From the NCBI RefSeq assembly GCF_000308415.1, contig NZ_BAFS01000283.1:1-49099 (forward strand): a stretch of DNA of 49,099 nucleotides. Reading direction: 5' to 3'. This DNA is from Nocardia asiatica NBRC 100129 (GTDB taxonomy: Bacteria > Actinomycetota > Actinomycetes > Mycobacteriales > Mycobacteriaceae). Below are positions 35,425 to 44,024 of this stretch, piece after piece; positions within the stretch are counted from its first letter, which is position 1; each line of letters begins with the position of its first letter. A program made the position numbers and the translations under genes. A model generated the notes under the pieces. The model saw nothing but the letters and a program-made list of their open reading frames with translations, made no database searches and was not told the DNA's origin.

Positions 35425-35991
35425 TCAGCTCAGGATGTTGGAGCCTGCTTCTCGCCGGTCCCTCGCGAAAGCCCTACGCCACAGCGCACGGGGGCCGAAC
35501 CGGTTGAGCAAGTCGGCCATGATCAGCTGAAATACGACCTTGCCTCCGCCCTTGGCAGGAGAGTCCTTTTCCGACGCCAGCCAGACTTGAAAGTTCGCCG
35601 GGTTGATCGGGATCGAGATGTGTTCGTGCGTGATCGACCACTTGCCGTTCGACCGTCGAAGGCAAACAGTCTCTCGCACCCATATCGACAGCTCGATACC
35701 GCCTTTGTGCTTTCCCGAGTCCAGATGAAGCATATTGGCGAATGCGACGTCATCACCCGTGACGATGGTCAGATCGTGCGTCTCCAGGCCGATAGGGCCG
35801 TCGTAGCCGTCGAACCAACGCAAGAAGTTACGGCGTACTTCGTCGGTTCCAGTGAACCGGAGAGGGGCGACGGCGTCGTAGTAGACGATGTCGGCGGAAT
35901 AGAACGACATGAGTCGATCGATGTCCTTCGACCGCTGGGCGTCGGTCCGGCTCGCCAAGAGCGCCCTGATCTGTGGCTCATTCGAAGTCAT
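35425..35991 (-). CDS. SnoaL-like/nuclear transport factor 2-fold protein
   Basis: A 188-residue protein. Residues about 7-130 have the NTF2/SnoaL fold: LLASRTDAQRSKDIDRLMSFYSADIVYYD, then FTGTDEVRRNFLRWFDGYDG and a beta-rich half ending in GKWSITHEHISIP. Such proteins are small hydrolases, isomerases or ligand binders; the HEHIS motif is frequent in ketosteroid-isomerase-like members. A C-terminal extension (about 140-188) has no recognisable fold. The frame is open to 36240, but ATG 35991 with GGAGACACG upstream gives a normal start. GC content and codon use look milder than in neighbours. The 285-base gap upstream shows nothing clear. Confidence 0.8.
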   Translation of the reverse strand: MTSNEPQIRALLASRTDAQRSKDIDRLMSFYSADIVYYDAVAPLRFTGTDEVRRNFLRWFDGYDGPIGLETHDLTIVTGDDVAFANMLHLDSGKHKGGIELSIWVRETVCLRRSNGKWSITHEHISIPINPANFQVWLASEKDSPAKGGGKVVFQLIMADLLNRFGPRALWRRAFARDRREAGSNILS

Positions 35992-36276
35992 CGTGTCTCC
36001 GTTCGAGAAGTCCGACCAGAGCCAGCTCCCTGGCGTCGGTCCCTGTGGTGTCAGTAGCCCGACGACGCGACAAGGACAGATGTGAGGCGACGCCACCGCG
36101 GGCGACCGGATCGAACACCTCTGGGCCGTCCGCCACCCCGAAAGCTCCGCTTGTGGACGATCGGCAGGACGGACAGGCCCGTCCTCAGCGCGAAGAGATC
36201 CGCGTCGCGGTGAGCGCGATCCCGGCGGAGGTCCCGGCACGCCGGTGCGAGCACCGGCGGTCCAGGACCGACCGCG

Positions 36277-37425
36277 TCACGGCCTGGTCAGAGCCGCGTA
36301 CCGGGCGAGGTGCTCGTCGCTGGAGCCGAATTCGTGCTCGATCACGGTGAGCCGCTTGAAGTAGTGACCGATGGCCAGCTCTTCGGTCATGCCCATCGCG
36401 CCGTGCAGTTGTACGGCGTTCTGACCGATGAACCGCGCCGCCCTGGCGACGGTGACCTTCGCCGCCGAGACGGCGCGCGCTCGCTCCTCGGCCGAGGAAC
36501 GCAGCGAATGAACGGCCAGATGGACCGCCGCGATGGCCTGTTCGAGCTCGATGTGCATGTCGACCATGCGGTGCTGCAACACCTGGAAACCGCCGATCGG
36601 CTGACCGAACTGCTGGCGCTGCTTGGCATAGTCGATGGTGTCGGCGAGCACTTTCCGCATGCAGCCGACCGCCTCGGCGCAGATCGCCGCGGTCGCCTCC
36701 GCGATGGTCGGCTCGATGACGGTCCAGCCGTCGGACTCCGTGCCCAGCAGCGCGTCGGCGGGCAGGCGCAGGCCGGTGAACACCAGATCGGAGGCGGTCC
36801 GGTCGTCGATGGTGCGGTAGGAGTGCACTTCGACCCCGGCCGGGGGATCGCCCGCGTCGAATTCGAGCAGGAACAGCGAGATACCGGCCTCGTCCCGCCG
36901 GGCGCCGGACGTACGCGCGGTGATCAGCAGGTGGGTGGCCAGCGGGGCGCCGGTCACGACGGTCTTCGCGCCGTCGAGCACCCAGTCGTCGCCGTCGCGG
37001 CGGGCGGTGGCCGACACGTCGTAGGGCGCGTGCCCGGAGGTCGGCTCCAGCGCGGCGAACGCTACGCGCGCGTCGCCGGAGACGATCCGGCGCAGCACGG
37101 CGTCGGCCCGCTCACCACCGGAACGCTCGAGCAGTCCGGCGCCGATCACGACCGTGTCGACGAACGGCTCGACCACCAGCGCCCGGCCGAGTTCCTCGGC
37201 GATCACCATGAGTTCGACCGGACCGCCGCCGGTGCCGTCCACCCGCTCGGGCAAGGTCGCGCCGAGGATGCCGAGCTCGTCGGCGAAGCCGCGCCAGACG
37301 GCGGGCTGCCAGCCGGCCTCCGATTTCGCCGCGGCGCGGCTCTTCTCCAGGTCGTAGCGGGCGCCGAGGTATCCGGCGATCGCGGAGCGGAGCATTTCCT
37401 GCTCGGCGGTAAGCGTGAAGTCCAT
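36277..37425 (-). CDS. acyl-CoA dehydrogenase family protein (second subunit)
   Basis: A 382-residue flavoprotein dehydrogenase starting MDFTLTAEQEMLRSAIAGYL. Domain order is an N-terminal helical part, a middle beta domain (DDWVLDGAKTVVTGA) and a C-terminal four-helix domain with QLHGAMGMTEELAIGHYFKRL. The ATG overlaps the stop of the upstream dehydrogenase by one base (TGATG). In mycolic acid bacteria, adjacent overlapping acyl-CoA dehydrogenase genes usually encode alpha2beta2 enzymes that act on steroid side chains or branched acyl-CoAs, each subunit supplying part of the active site. That arrangement is inferred here. Confidence 0.88.
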   Translation of the reverse strand: MDFTLTAEQEMLRSAIAGYLGARYDLEKSRAAAKSEAGWQPAVWRGFADELGILGATLPERVDGTGGGPVELMVIAEELGRALVVEPFVDTVVIGAGLLERSGGERADAVLRRIVSGDARVAFAALEPTSGHAPYDVSATARRDGDDWVLDGAKTVVTGAPLATHLLITARTSGARRDEAGISLFLLEFDAGDPPAGVEVHSYRTIDDRTASDLVFTGLRLPADALLGTESDGWTVIEPTIAEATAAICAEAVGCMRKVLADTIDYAKQRQQFGQPIGGFQVLQHRMVDMHIELEQAIAAVHLAVHSLRSSAEERARAVSAAKVTVARAARFIGQNAVQLHGAMGMTEELAIGHYFKRLTVIEHEFGSSDEHLARYAALTRP

Positions 37426-38654
37426 CAGAGCCCCAATGCTGCTTTGGCGAGGATGTTTCGCTGAATCTCGTTGCTGCCCGCGTAGATCGAGCCCGCCCGG
37501 TCGTTGAAGTACCGCAGCGGAGCGACAGCCTGCCATTCCGCGCCACTGTGGTAGCCGTCGGCGGGCGGCGTGAACTGGGCGATCGGCCCGCCCGGCAGCG
37601 TGGCGTGCGGCTGGTAGACCCGCCCGCGCGGACCCGCGGCTTCCAGCGCCAGTTCGGTGAGCTTCTGGCTGAGTTCGGTGGCGAGGATCTTGAGCATGGA
37701 CGAGGCCGGTCCGGCGTTGTTGCCCTGCGCCATCGCGGAGATCGTGCGGAATTCCAGGACCTCCAGGACCTCGGTGCGAATCCGCAGGTCCGCCAGCTTC
37801 GCCGCGAACGCGCGGTCGTCGATCAGAGGCCTGCCGTCCAGGCCCGGCTGCTGCGCCGCGGCGGTCGCGATGTCCTGGGCCATGACCTGCAACCAGGGGG
37901 CCGCGACCCCGCCCCGCTCGTGCACGAGCAGGTATTTGGCGACGGTCCAGCCGTCATCGATCCGGCCGAGCACGTTGGTCTTGGGCACCCGCACGTTGTC
38001 GAAGAAGACCTGGTTCTGCACCTGCTCACCCGAGGTCATCACCAGCGGCCGGATCTCGATGCCCGGCGCGGTCATGTCGATCAGCAGGAACGTGATGCCC
38101 TGCTGTTTCTTGCCCGTGCGCGAAGTGCGCACCAGGCAGAAGATCCAATTCGCCTCGGTGGCGTGGGTGGTCCAGATCTTGCTGCCGGTGCACACGAAGT
38201 CCTCGCCGTCGTCGACGGCGGCCATGGCGAGCGCGGCCAGGTCCGATCCGGCCTCCGGCTCGGAGTAGCCCTGGCAGAAGAAGACCTCGCCGGTGAGGAT
38301 GCGCGGCAGATAGAACGCCTTCTGTTCCTCGGTACCGAACGCGACGATCGCGGGCGCCACCATCTTGATGCCCATCGGCGAGAGCGCGGGCGCGCCGGCC
38401 AGCGCCGATTCCCGCTGGAAGATGTAGTGCTGGGTCAGGCTCCAGTCACATCCGCCGTGCTCCACCGGCCAGGCGGGCGCCGCCCAGCCGCGCTCGTGCA
38501 GGATCTGCTGCCACGCCATGCTCGCCTCGTGGTCGGGATACACGCTCGTCGCCAAGCGCCCGGCCCGCCGCAATTCCGGCGTCAGCTTCGCGGCGAGGAA
38601 TTCACGCACCTCGTCCTGAAACGCCAGATCCTCCGCTGACCAGTCGTATTCCAT
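37425..38654 (-). CDS. acyl-CoA dehydrogenase family protein (first subunit)
   Basis: A 409-residue dehydrogenase. The FAD-interacting motifs are QGYSEPEAGSDLAAL and GSKIWTTHA, and the C-terminal signature is YAGSNEIQRNILAKAALGL. Alanine stands where medium-chain dehydrogenase has its catalytic Glu (YEG), so the base must come from elsewhere or from the partner, as in heteromeric steroid-type enzymes. The ATG has GGGAGGGCAG upstream, and a SigA-like promoter lies 63-92 bases before it. It forms a coupled two-gene operon with the following dehydrogenase. Confidence 0.9.
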   Translation of the reverse strand: MEYDWSAEDLAFQDEVREFLAAKLTPELRRAGRLATSVYPDHEASMAWQQILHERGWAAPAWPVEHGGCDWSLTQHYIFQRESALAGAPALSPMGIKMVAPAIVAFGTEEQKAFYLPRILTGEVFFCQGYSEPEAGSDLAALAMAAVDDGEDFVCTGSKIWTTHATEANWIFCLVRTSRTGKKQQGITFLLIDMTAPGIEIRPLVMTSGEQVQNQVFFDNVRVPKTNVLGRIDDGWTVAKYLLVHERGGVAAPWLQVMAQDIATAAAQQPGLDGRPLIDDRAFAAKLADLRIRTEVLEVLEFRTISAMAQGNNAGPASSMLKILATELSQKLTELALEAAGPRGRVYQPHATLPGGPIAQFTPPADGYHSGAEWQAVAPLRYFNDRAGSIYAGSNEIQRNILAKAALGL

Positions 38655-38716
38655 CTGCCCTCCCAGAGGGTGTGCACCGTTGCTTCCATGGCGAACATCC
38701 CGCCACCACGAGACAG

Positions 38717-38746
38717 AATGTACGGCCGCTTCTCTCAGCGAGTCAA
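38717..38746 (-). promoter_or_regulatory. candidate promoter of the acyl-CoA dehydrogenase operon
   Basis: On the minus strand TTGACT (38746-38741), an 18-base spacer and TACATT (38722-38717) make a good SigA-type promoter. A TGACGTCA palindrome (38749-38756) touches its upstream edge and could be an operator. Confidence 0.5.
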
Positions 38747-38840
38747 ACTGACGTCATGCGCCCGCAGATTGCTCGCCCACCGCGGCCCCGATGCAGGCAG
38801 CCGGGCTCGGCTATCCGTCGGCACACCTCGCACGAACCGC

Positions 38841-39380
38841 TCAGCAGTCTTCGAAGAAGGCTTTCACATAGCCCAAGGATTGGTAGGCGTAGTCGTAGGC
38901 CCAGCGGGGGATGGAGAGGGCGGGTTCGGGGTCGGTGAAAAGGAGTTCTCCGTCCCAGCACTTTCGCAGGATGTAGCGGGCCCGGGAGATGTGGGGGGTG
39001 AAGGTGACGACGATGACTCGGCGCCAATTGTGGGCGCGGGCCAGGCGGGCGAGTTCTCGGCCCTCGCCGCGGGTGGTGCGCGGAGACGGGTCGAAGCACA
39101 GGACCTCGAAGCTGTAGCCGCCGTGGCAGATGCGGTTCAGCATGGGGCTGTTCTCATAGGGGTTGGAGAACACCACGCGGGGCGCGTACCCTTCGCGCGC
39201 CAGCCGCAGGCCCAATTGCTCACGCCCGTCGTGTGCTCCGCCGAGAACGAGAACGGCGTCCGCTCGTGCGGGCGGCTCGGCCTGCGGACGCACGTAGACC
39301 GGCCACAGCGCGATCGTGGCGACGACGACCGCCAGACCGGCGCCGAGCGCGGCCACAGCCCACCGATGACGTCGCACCAT
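38841..39380 (-). CDS. DUF218/YdcF family membrane-anchored protein
   Basis: A 179-residue protein with one N-terminal transmembrane segment (about 6-27) and a DUF218 (YdcF-like) domain. Motifs are ADAVLVLGGAHDGREQLGLRLA, SPRTTRGEGRELARLA and VIVVTFTPHISRARYILRKC. The family includes the vancomycin-resistance protein SanA and is linked to envelope functions; enzymatic activity is undefined. The frame extends to 39407; ATG at 39380 is preferred for the signal-anchor layout, without a clear ribosome binding site. It is divergent from the UDP-glucose dehydrogenase gene. Confidence 0.8.
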   Translation of the reverse strand: MVRRHRWAVAALGAGLAVVVATIALWPVYVRPQAEPPARADAVLVLGGAHDGREQLGLRLAREGYAPRVVFSNPYENSPMLNRICHGGYSFEVLCFDPSPRTTRGEGRELARLARAHNWRRVIVVTFTPHISRARYILRKCWDGELLFTDPEPALSIPRWAYDYAYQSLGYVKAFFEDC

Positions 39381-39520
39381 GCCGATGCTAGCCGGGTGCG
39401 TCACCATTCCCCCAGGTCAGCGTGCCCGCCTGGGCGATGTCGCCGCATGTACATCTGCTGTTGCCCGGACCCTTGCCTCACTGACGTGGCGTGTCCACCG
39501 GCGGGGCTTACCAATCGATC

Positions 39521-40843
39521 ATGCGATGCACAGTCTTCGGAACCGGGTATCTCGGGGCCACGCACGCGGCGTGCATGGCCGAACTCGGGCACGACGTCAT
39601 CGGGGTGGACGTAGACCCGGGCAAGGTCGCGAAGCTGTCCGACGGAGTGGTGCCGTTCTACGAACCGGGCTTGGAGGATGTGCTGCGGCGCAACCTCGAC
39701 GCGGGCCGGTTGCGGTTCACCACCTCCTACGCCGAGGCGGCCGCGCACGCTGACGTGCATTTCCTCGGCGTGGGCACCCCGCAGAAGAAGGGCGAGTACG
39801 CCGCCGACCTGAAGTACGTGCACGCGGTGGTGGATACGCTCGCCCCGCTGTTGGAACGTCCCTCGGTGATCATCGGCAAGTCCACGGTTCCGGTCGGCAC
39901 GGCCGCCGCGCTCGGAACCCGCGCTCGCGCACTCGGTCCCGCCGACGTCGAAGTGGCGTGGAATCCGGAATTCCTCCGGGAAGGCTGGGCGGTCAAGGAC
40001 ACCCTGCGGCCGGACCGGCTGGTTCTCGGGGTCGACCGGGAGCGCGCGGCCGCCGGGTGGGTGGAAGATCTGGTGCGTGAGATCTACGCCGATCTCCTCG
40101 CCGCCGACGTCCCGTTCCTGCTGACCGACCTGGCCACAGCGGAATTGGTGAAAGTTTCGGCCAACGCGTTTCTGGCGACCAAGATTTCGTTCATCAACGC
40201 GGTGTCGGAAGTGTGCGAGGCGACCGGCGCTGACGTGACCATGCTGGCCGACGCGCTCGGCTACGACCAGCGGATCGGCCGCCGATTCCTCAACGCGGGC
40301 CTGGGCTTCGGCGGTGGTTGTCTGCCCAAGGACATCCGCGCGTTCATGGCCCGCTCCGGTGAACTCGGCGCCGACCACGCCGTCGCCTTCCTGCGCGAAG
40401 TGGACAACATCAACATGCGCCGCCGGGCCAAGGTGGTGGACATGGCCGCTCGCGCCTGCGGCGGCTCGCTGCTCGGGGCCAATGTCGCGGTGCTCGGCGC
40501 GGCGTTCAAACCGGAATCCGACGACGTCCGCGACTCCCCCGCGTTGAACGTGGCCGGCATGATCCAGCTGCACGGAGCCGTAGTGACCGTCTACGATCCC
40601 AAGGCGCTGGAGAATTCGCGCCGGGTGTTCCCCACGCTGAACTACGCGACATCGGTCGCCGAGGCGTGCGAACGCGCCGACGTGGTGCTCGTCCTCACCG
40701 AGTGGGACGAATTCACCGCGCTGCAGCCCCGGGACCTGGACCGCGTGGTGCGCGCCCGCTCGATCATCGACGGCCGGAACTGTCTCAATCGTGCCACTTG
40801 GAGAGCAGCCGGATGGGTGTACGCGGGACTCGGCACACCGTAG
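39521..40843 (+). CDS. udgA: UDP-glucose 6-dehydrogenase
   Basis: A 440-residue NAD-dependent enzyme making UDP-glucuronate from UDP-glucose for surface polysaccharide. It has an N-terminal Rossmann domain (VFGTGYLGATHA), GVGTPQKKGEYAADL, WNPEFLREGWAVKDTLRPDR, and the catalytic-cysteine motif FGGGCLPKD. The C-terminal UDP-binding domain has GAAFKPESDDVRDSPAL. Length matches mycobacterial UdgA (about 443). ATG 39521 gives the usual MRCTVFGTG start; an earlier frame start at 39491 would add ten unsupported residues. Confidence 0.93.
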   Translation: MRCTVFGTGYLGATHAACMAELGHDVIGVDVDPGKVAKLSDGVVPFYEPGLEDVLRRNLDAGRLRFTTSYAEAAAHADVHFLGVGTPQKKGEYAADLKYVHAVVDTLAPLLERPSVIIGKSTVPVGTAAALGTRARALGPADVEVAWNPEFLREGWAVKDTLRPDRLVLGVDRERAAAGWVEDLVREIYADLLAADVPFLLTDLATAELVKVSANAFLATKISFINAVSEVCEATGADVTMLADALGYDQRIGRRFLNAGLGFGGGCLPKDIRAFMARSGELGADHAVAFLREVDNINMRRRAKVVDMAARACGGSLLGANVAVLGAAFKPESDDVRDSPALNVAGMIQLHGAVVTVYDPKALENSRRVFPTLNYATSVAEACERADVVLVLTEWDEFTALQPRDLDRVVRARSIIDGRNCLNRATWRAAGWVYAGLGTP

Positions 40844-40994
40844 AGTTGCGGGGCGAGGCGGGCTACTGCCAGACAGACGACCAGTCCTGCCTTAAGCACA
40901 GCTGATCGCCGGCGGTAGGGTCCGTCCAGCGGGTCTCCGCCGACGGACGGCGCAGGCTCGCATGTCGTGAAGTGTGAAACGAGATGGGCAGCTG

Positions 40995-42302
40995 ATGAGT
41001 TCGGTACTGGGAGTTTCGGTGGGGGCCGGCGCTGTCCGTATGGCGCGACCACACGCCGCCAACCCCCACGGGCATGTCTCCCCCCACACCTTCGATCTGC
41101 AGACCATTCCGGTCATCGACCAGAGCGTGGAAGAACTGGCCGCCGAAGCGATCGGAGTCACCCTCGAGGCCACGCCGGGAATCGGCGCGACCGCGATCGC
41201 CTACCGCAGTGAGCAGCACGCTCGCGCCATCCGCGCGGCCCTGGCCCGCCAGCAGGTGACCAATTACGAACTCGTGCCCGAGATCGCGGCCGCACTCGAG
41301 TTCGCGCAGGCCACCGGCGATATCCGGGGAATCTCCTCACTGGTCGTCTATGACCTCGGCAGCTCGGGCCTGACGGTGAGCGTGGTCGACACGCAGACTC
41401 GTGAAGTACGCCACAGCGAGCGCACCAGCGATATCAGCGGCGACTATCTCGACTCCTTGATTCGCGAGCAGCAGATCGCGTCGGGCCGGATCGCGCACCC
41501 CCCGAACGCGGCGGGCCTGGCCGCCCTGGACGCGCTGTGCCGGGAGGCCAAGGAACAACTGACCACCAACACCGCGGTGGCGCTGCCCAGCGAACAGGGA
41601 TTGGTCCTGCTGGCGCAGGAGAACTTCGAATCGCTCATCATGCTGGCGATCGAGTCGTCGGCGCGGATGGCGCGCGACGTGATCGTGCGCTCGGACCGCC
41701 CGGTGCACGGTGTGCTGGCCATCGGCGGTTGCGCCCGGATCCCGCTGGTGGCGAAGGTGCTCGAACGCTGGATGGGCGTGCCGGTCATCGTGCCGGACAG
41801 CCCGGAGACGGTGATGGCGCGCGGCGCCGCCCTGCTGGCCAGACCGGTCCGCAAAGAGGTCCCGGTCGCGAGCGCCGCGCTGGACGACGAGCTGTCACCC
41901 GCGTGGTTGTCGGCGCCGGCGCAACGCGGCAAACGCGAGATCAGCGGCGCCGTGCTGACGGTCAGCGCGCTGGCCGTGGTCGCCGCGATCGGGCTCGGCC
42001 TCGGCTACGGACCGCAGGTGCTGGAACGGGATTCGCACACCAGCGAGAGTTCGCCGTCGTTATCGCCCACCACCACACCGCGCACGACCAGCTTGGATCC
42101 GCAGGTCGCCGTCGCGCCCGGCACGACGGAGTCGCCCGCGCACGAGTCGGTGGCCGCGCCGCCTCCGAACCGGCGGCAGACCACCAGCGAAGCGCCGCCG
42201 ACGCCCGGCCCGAACACTATTGTGGTGCCCGGCCTTCCGCCGATCGTGGTCCCCACGATCCCGCCGGAGGTGTTCCCCTTCCCGCCGCCGCCGCCGCGCT
42301 GA
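40995..42302 (+). CDS. Hsp70-like single-pass membrane protein C
   Basis: A 435-residue protein with a shortened Hsp70-like nucleotide-binding domain (about 1-290). Phosphate 1 is degenerate (LGVSVGAGAV) and part of the first lobe is missing. It keeps LVPEIAAALEFA, VVYDLGSSGLTVSVVD (phosphate 2) and LAIGGCARIPLV (adenosine). One transmembrane helix (about 315-340) and a Thr/Pro-rich tail follow. The layout is that of the product at 21435-23201, so these are paralogues despite lying 18 kb apart. The start could be GTG 40974; ATG 40995 fits the paralogue best. It is 151 bases after udgA on the same strand. Function unknown; a membrane-tethered nucleotide-dependent sensor is inferred. Confidence 0.75.
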   Translation: MSSVLGVSVGAGAVRMARPHAANPHGHVSPHTFDLQTIPVIDQSVEELAAEAIGVTLEATPGIGATAIAYRSEQHARAIRAALARQQVTNYELVPEIAAALEFAQATGDIRGISSLVVYDLGSSGLTVSVVDTQTREVRHSERTSDISGDYLDSLIREQQIASGRIAHPPNAAGLAALDALCREAKEQLTTNTAVALPSEQGLVLLAQENFESLIMLAIESSARMARDVIVRSDRPVHGVLAIGGCARIPLVAKVLERWMGVPVIVPDSPETVMARGAALLARPVRKEVPVASAALDDELSPAWLSAPAQRGKREISGAVLTVSALAVVAAIGLGLGYGPQVLERDSHTSESSPSLSPTTTPRTTSLDPQVAVAPGTTESPAHESVAAPPPNRRQTTSEAPPTPGPNTIVVPGLPPIVVPTIPPEVFPFPPPPPR

Positions 42303-42359
42303 CTCCACTGGGCGTCCGGGCCGTCCGGCTCGGACTCGGCGGCGGATGCACAACCGAAC

Positions 42360-43637
42360 TCAAACCCTGGCGTGCCGAGCACGGCGCGGGGGCGGCGGCG
42401 GGCTCGATTCCTTCGCCTTGAACGGGCGGGCCAGCAGCACCGCGATGCCGGTGGTCAGCGGCACCGAAAGGGCCAGCGCGATGCCGCCGACCGCCGAGCG
42501 CGCGATCTCGATGGCCACCGCGTCACCGGCCAGCACGTCGCGGATGGACCGCCCGGCCACACTGAACAGCAGCAGCAGCGGCAGCGCCCCACCGGCGTAG
42601 GCGAGCACCAGCGTGTAGACGGTGCTGGCGATGTGGTCGCGCCCCACCCGCATGGCGGCGGCGAAAACCTCCCGCCGGGAGGCCGACTCGTCGAGGGCGG
42701 CCAGCTCGAACGCGGCCGATGCCTGGGTGATCGTGACGTCGTTGAGCACGCCGAGGGAGCCGATGATGAACCCGGCCAGCAACAGGCCGGTGATGCTGAC
42801 GTGCTGGATGTAGGTGGCGACGTTCGTGTTCTGTTCCTCGGAGAGCCCGGTGAGGCTGGTCATCTCGATCGTGAGCCAGGACAGCACGGCGGCGAGCAGC
42901 ATCGAGGTCAGCGTGCCGAGCAACGCCGAACTGGTGCGCAGGTTCACACCGTGCGCCAGGTACAGCACCGAATAGAGGATGAGGGAGCCGGCGACCAACG
43001 CGACCGGGATCGCGGGCTTGCCGTCCAGCAGGGCCGGGAGCATGAACAGCACCAGGACCGCGAAAGCGAACACCAGGCCGAGCAGCGCGCGGACGCCGCG
43101 CCAGCGCGCCACCGCGATGATCACCACCACGAACGCCACGGCGATCAAGGTCAGCGGCAGCCCGCGCGAGTAGTCCTCGAACGAGTACAGCGGCGTTCCG
43201 CTGGGATCGGTCTGGCGCACCAGCCGGAGCTCGTCACCCGCGTGCAGGTCGGGTTGTCCTGGGCCGGGGGCGATCTCCAGCAGGGTGTGGTTGCCCTTGT
43301 GCGGCCCGGACTCGATCGAGATCAGGCTGCGCTGACAGGTGTAGGCGTTGGAGCGCGGCGGCTCGGGCTTGTCGACGAACACTTTGCCGAGCGACGGACT
43401 GCCGCACGGTCCGACATCCTGCAGGACCACGGTGCCCGCCTCGGTCTGCACCGCGCCGCCGCCCGCGTTCTGCATCGGCAGCGGGATATCGATGTGTTGC
43501 TTGCTCGGCCACAGCGCGATCGCGCCGATGACGACGGCGACCCCGATCACGGTGAGTAGCCCGATGACCACCCGCGCCGCGGTCGCGCCTATCGCGATCG
43601 GCCCCGAGTGATCGTGGTGATGGTGGTGGTCGCTCAC
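42360..43637 (-). CDS. YibE/F family membrane permease-like protein
   Basis: A 425-residue integral membrane protein with about seven to eight helices. The N-terminus is histidine-rich (MSDHHHHHDHS), a likely metal-binding patch. Then come one helix (about 22-45), an extracytoplasmic domain with cysteines (about 50-155), and the YibE/F membrane domain with FIIGSLGVLNDVTITQASA and YAGGALPLLLLF. The C-terminus is Pro/Arg-rich. The family is proposed to transport small molecules, but substrates are unknown. GGTAGGAG precedes the ATG. It converges on the Hsp70-like gene with a 57-base gap. Confidence 0.88.
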   Translation of the reverse strand: MSDHHHHHDHSGPIAIGATAARVVIGLLTVIGVAVVIGAIALWPSKQHIDIPLPMQNAGGGAVQTEAGTVVLQDVGPCGSPSLGKVFVDKPEPPRSNAYTCQRSLISIESGPHKGNHTLLEIAPGPGQPDLHAGDELRLVRQTDPSGTPLYSFEDYSRGLPLTLIAVAFVVVIIAVARWRGVRALLGLVFAFAVLVLFMLPALLDGKPAIPVALVAGSLILYSVLYLAHGVNLRTSSALLGTLTSMLLAAVLSWLTIEMTSLTGLSEEQNTNVATYIQHVSITGLLLAGFIIGSLGVLNDVTITQASAAFELAALDESASRREVFAAAMRVGRDHIASTVYTLVLAYAGGALPLLLLFSVAGRSIRDVLAGDAVAIEIARSAVGGIALALSVPLTTGIAVLLARPFKAKESSPPPPPRRARHARV

Positions 43638-43770
43638 CGCGCTCCTACCTGTCAGATGTGTTTCCGCCCGGAGCGAGCCTAAAGGATTTCATTTTCAAGT
43701 CCCTCGCGGCCACCGAACAGCGGAAACACGGTCAGAGCGATCCGATCGCAAAGAAATGGGATTTGGAGGG

Positions 43771-43900
43771 GGCGGCGGAGAGCAGGGGGATGTCTCCGCC
43801 GCCCGCAGGGCAGGCGGCCCAGGGGGGTAGGCGGCCTAACCCAAGGCCGGATGTGCCCAGGGGGGGTAGGCAATCCGGCCGGGCACTCTAAGTGCCGAGG
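43771..43900 (-). ncRNA. 6C-type small RNA (C-rich loop RNA of Actinobacteria)
   Basis: Read on the minus strand there are two successive hairpins with C-run loops. The first (43880-43845) has an 8-base perfect stem, a one-base bulge, 4 more pairs and loop TACCCCCCCTG. The second (43837-43812) has 4 pairs, a C-C/G-G mismatch position, 3 pairs and loop TACCCCCCTG. This is the hallmark of the 6C motif (B11 in M. tuberculosis). A short 6-bp hairpin (43896-43882) precedes them. An 11-base perfect stem (43803-43771), whose loop also has five Cs, follows and may end the transcript. TACAGT just upstream (about 43911-43906) may be the -10. Exact ends are estimates. No protein-coding gene occupies 43638-44024. 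Confidence 0.68.
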
Positions 43901-44024
43901 ACCACTGTACACAAAAGTACTTCTTTTGCGCTAGTTGGTCGCCAATCCCGGCAGATATCCGTACGCCGAGTTTGTTTCCGGGCTGGAAGCGGGGCGAGTA
44001 TATTGCCCGCCGGATGCCTTTCCA

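Noticed and set aside
38668..38840. Possible start of a small gene upstream of the DUF218 gene (38670 plus)
   Set aside because: The frame runs antisense through the DUF218 gene and the dehydrogenase promoter, with no family features.
43658..43912. Small frames on both strands (77 codons each) in the gap before the aminotransferase
   Set aside because: They run through strong hairpins and C/G runs that are better explained by a 6C-type RNA.
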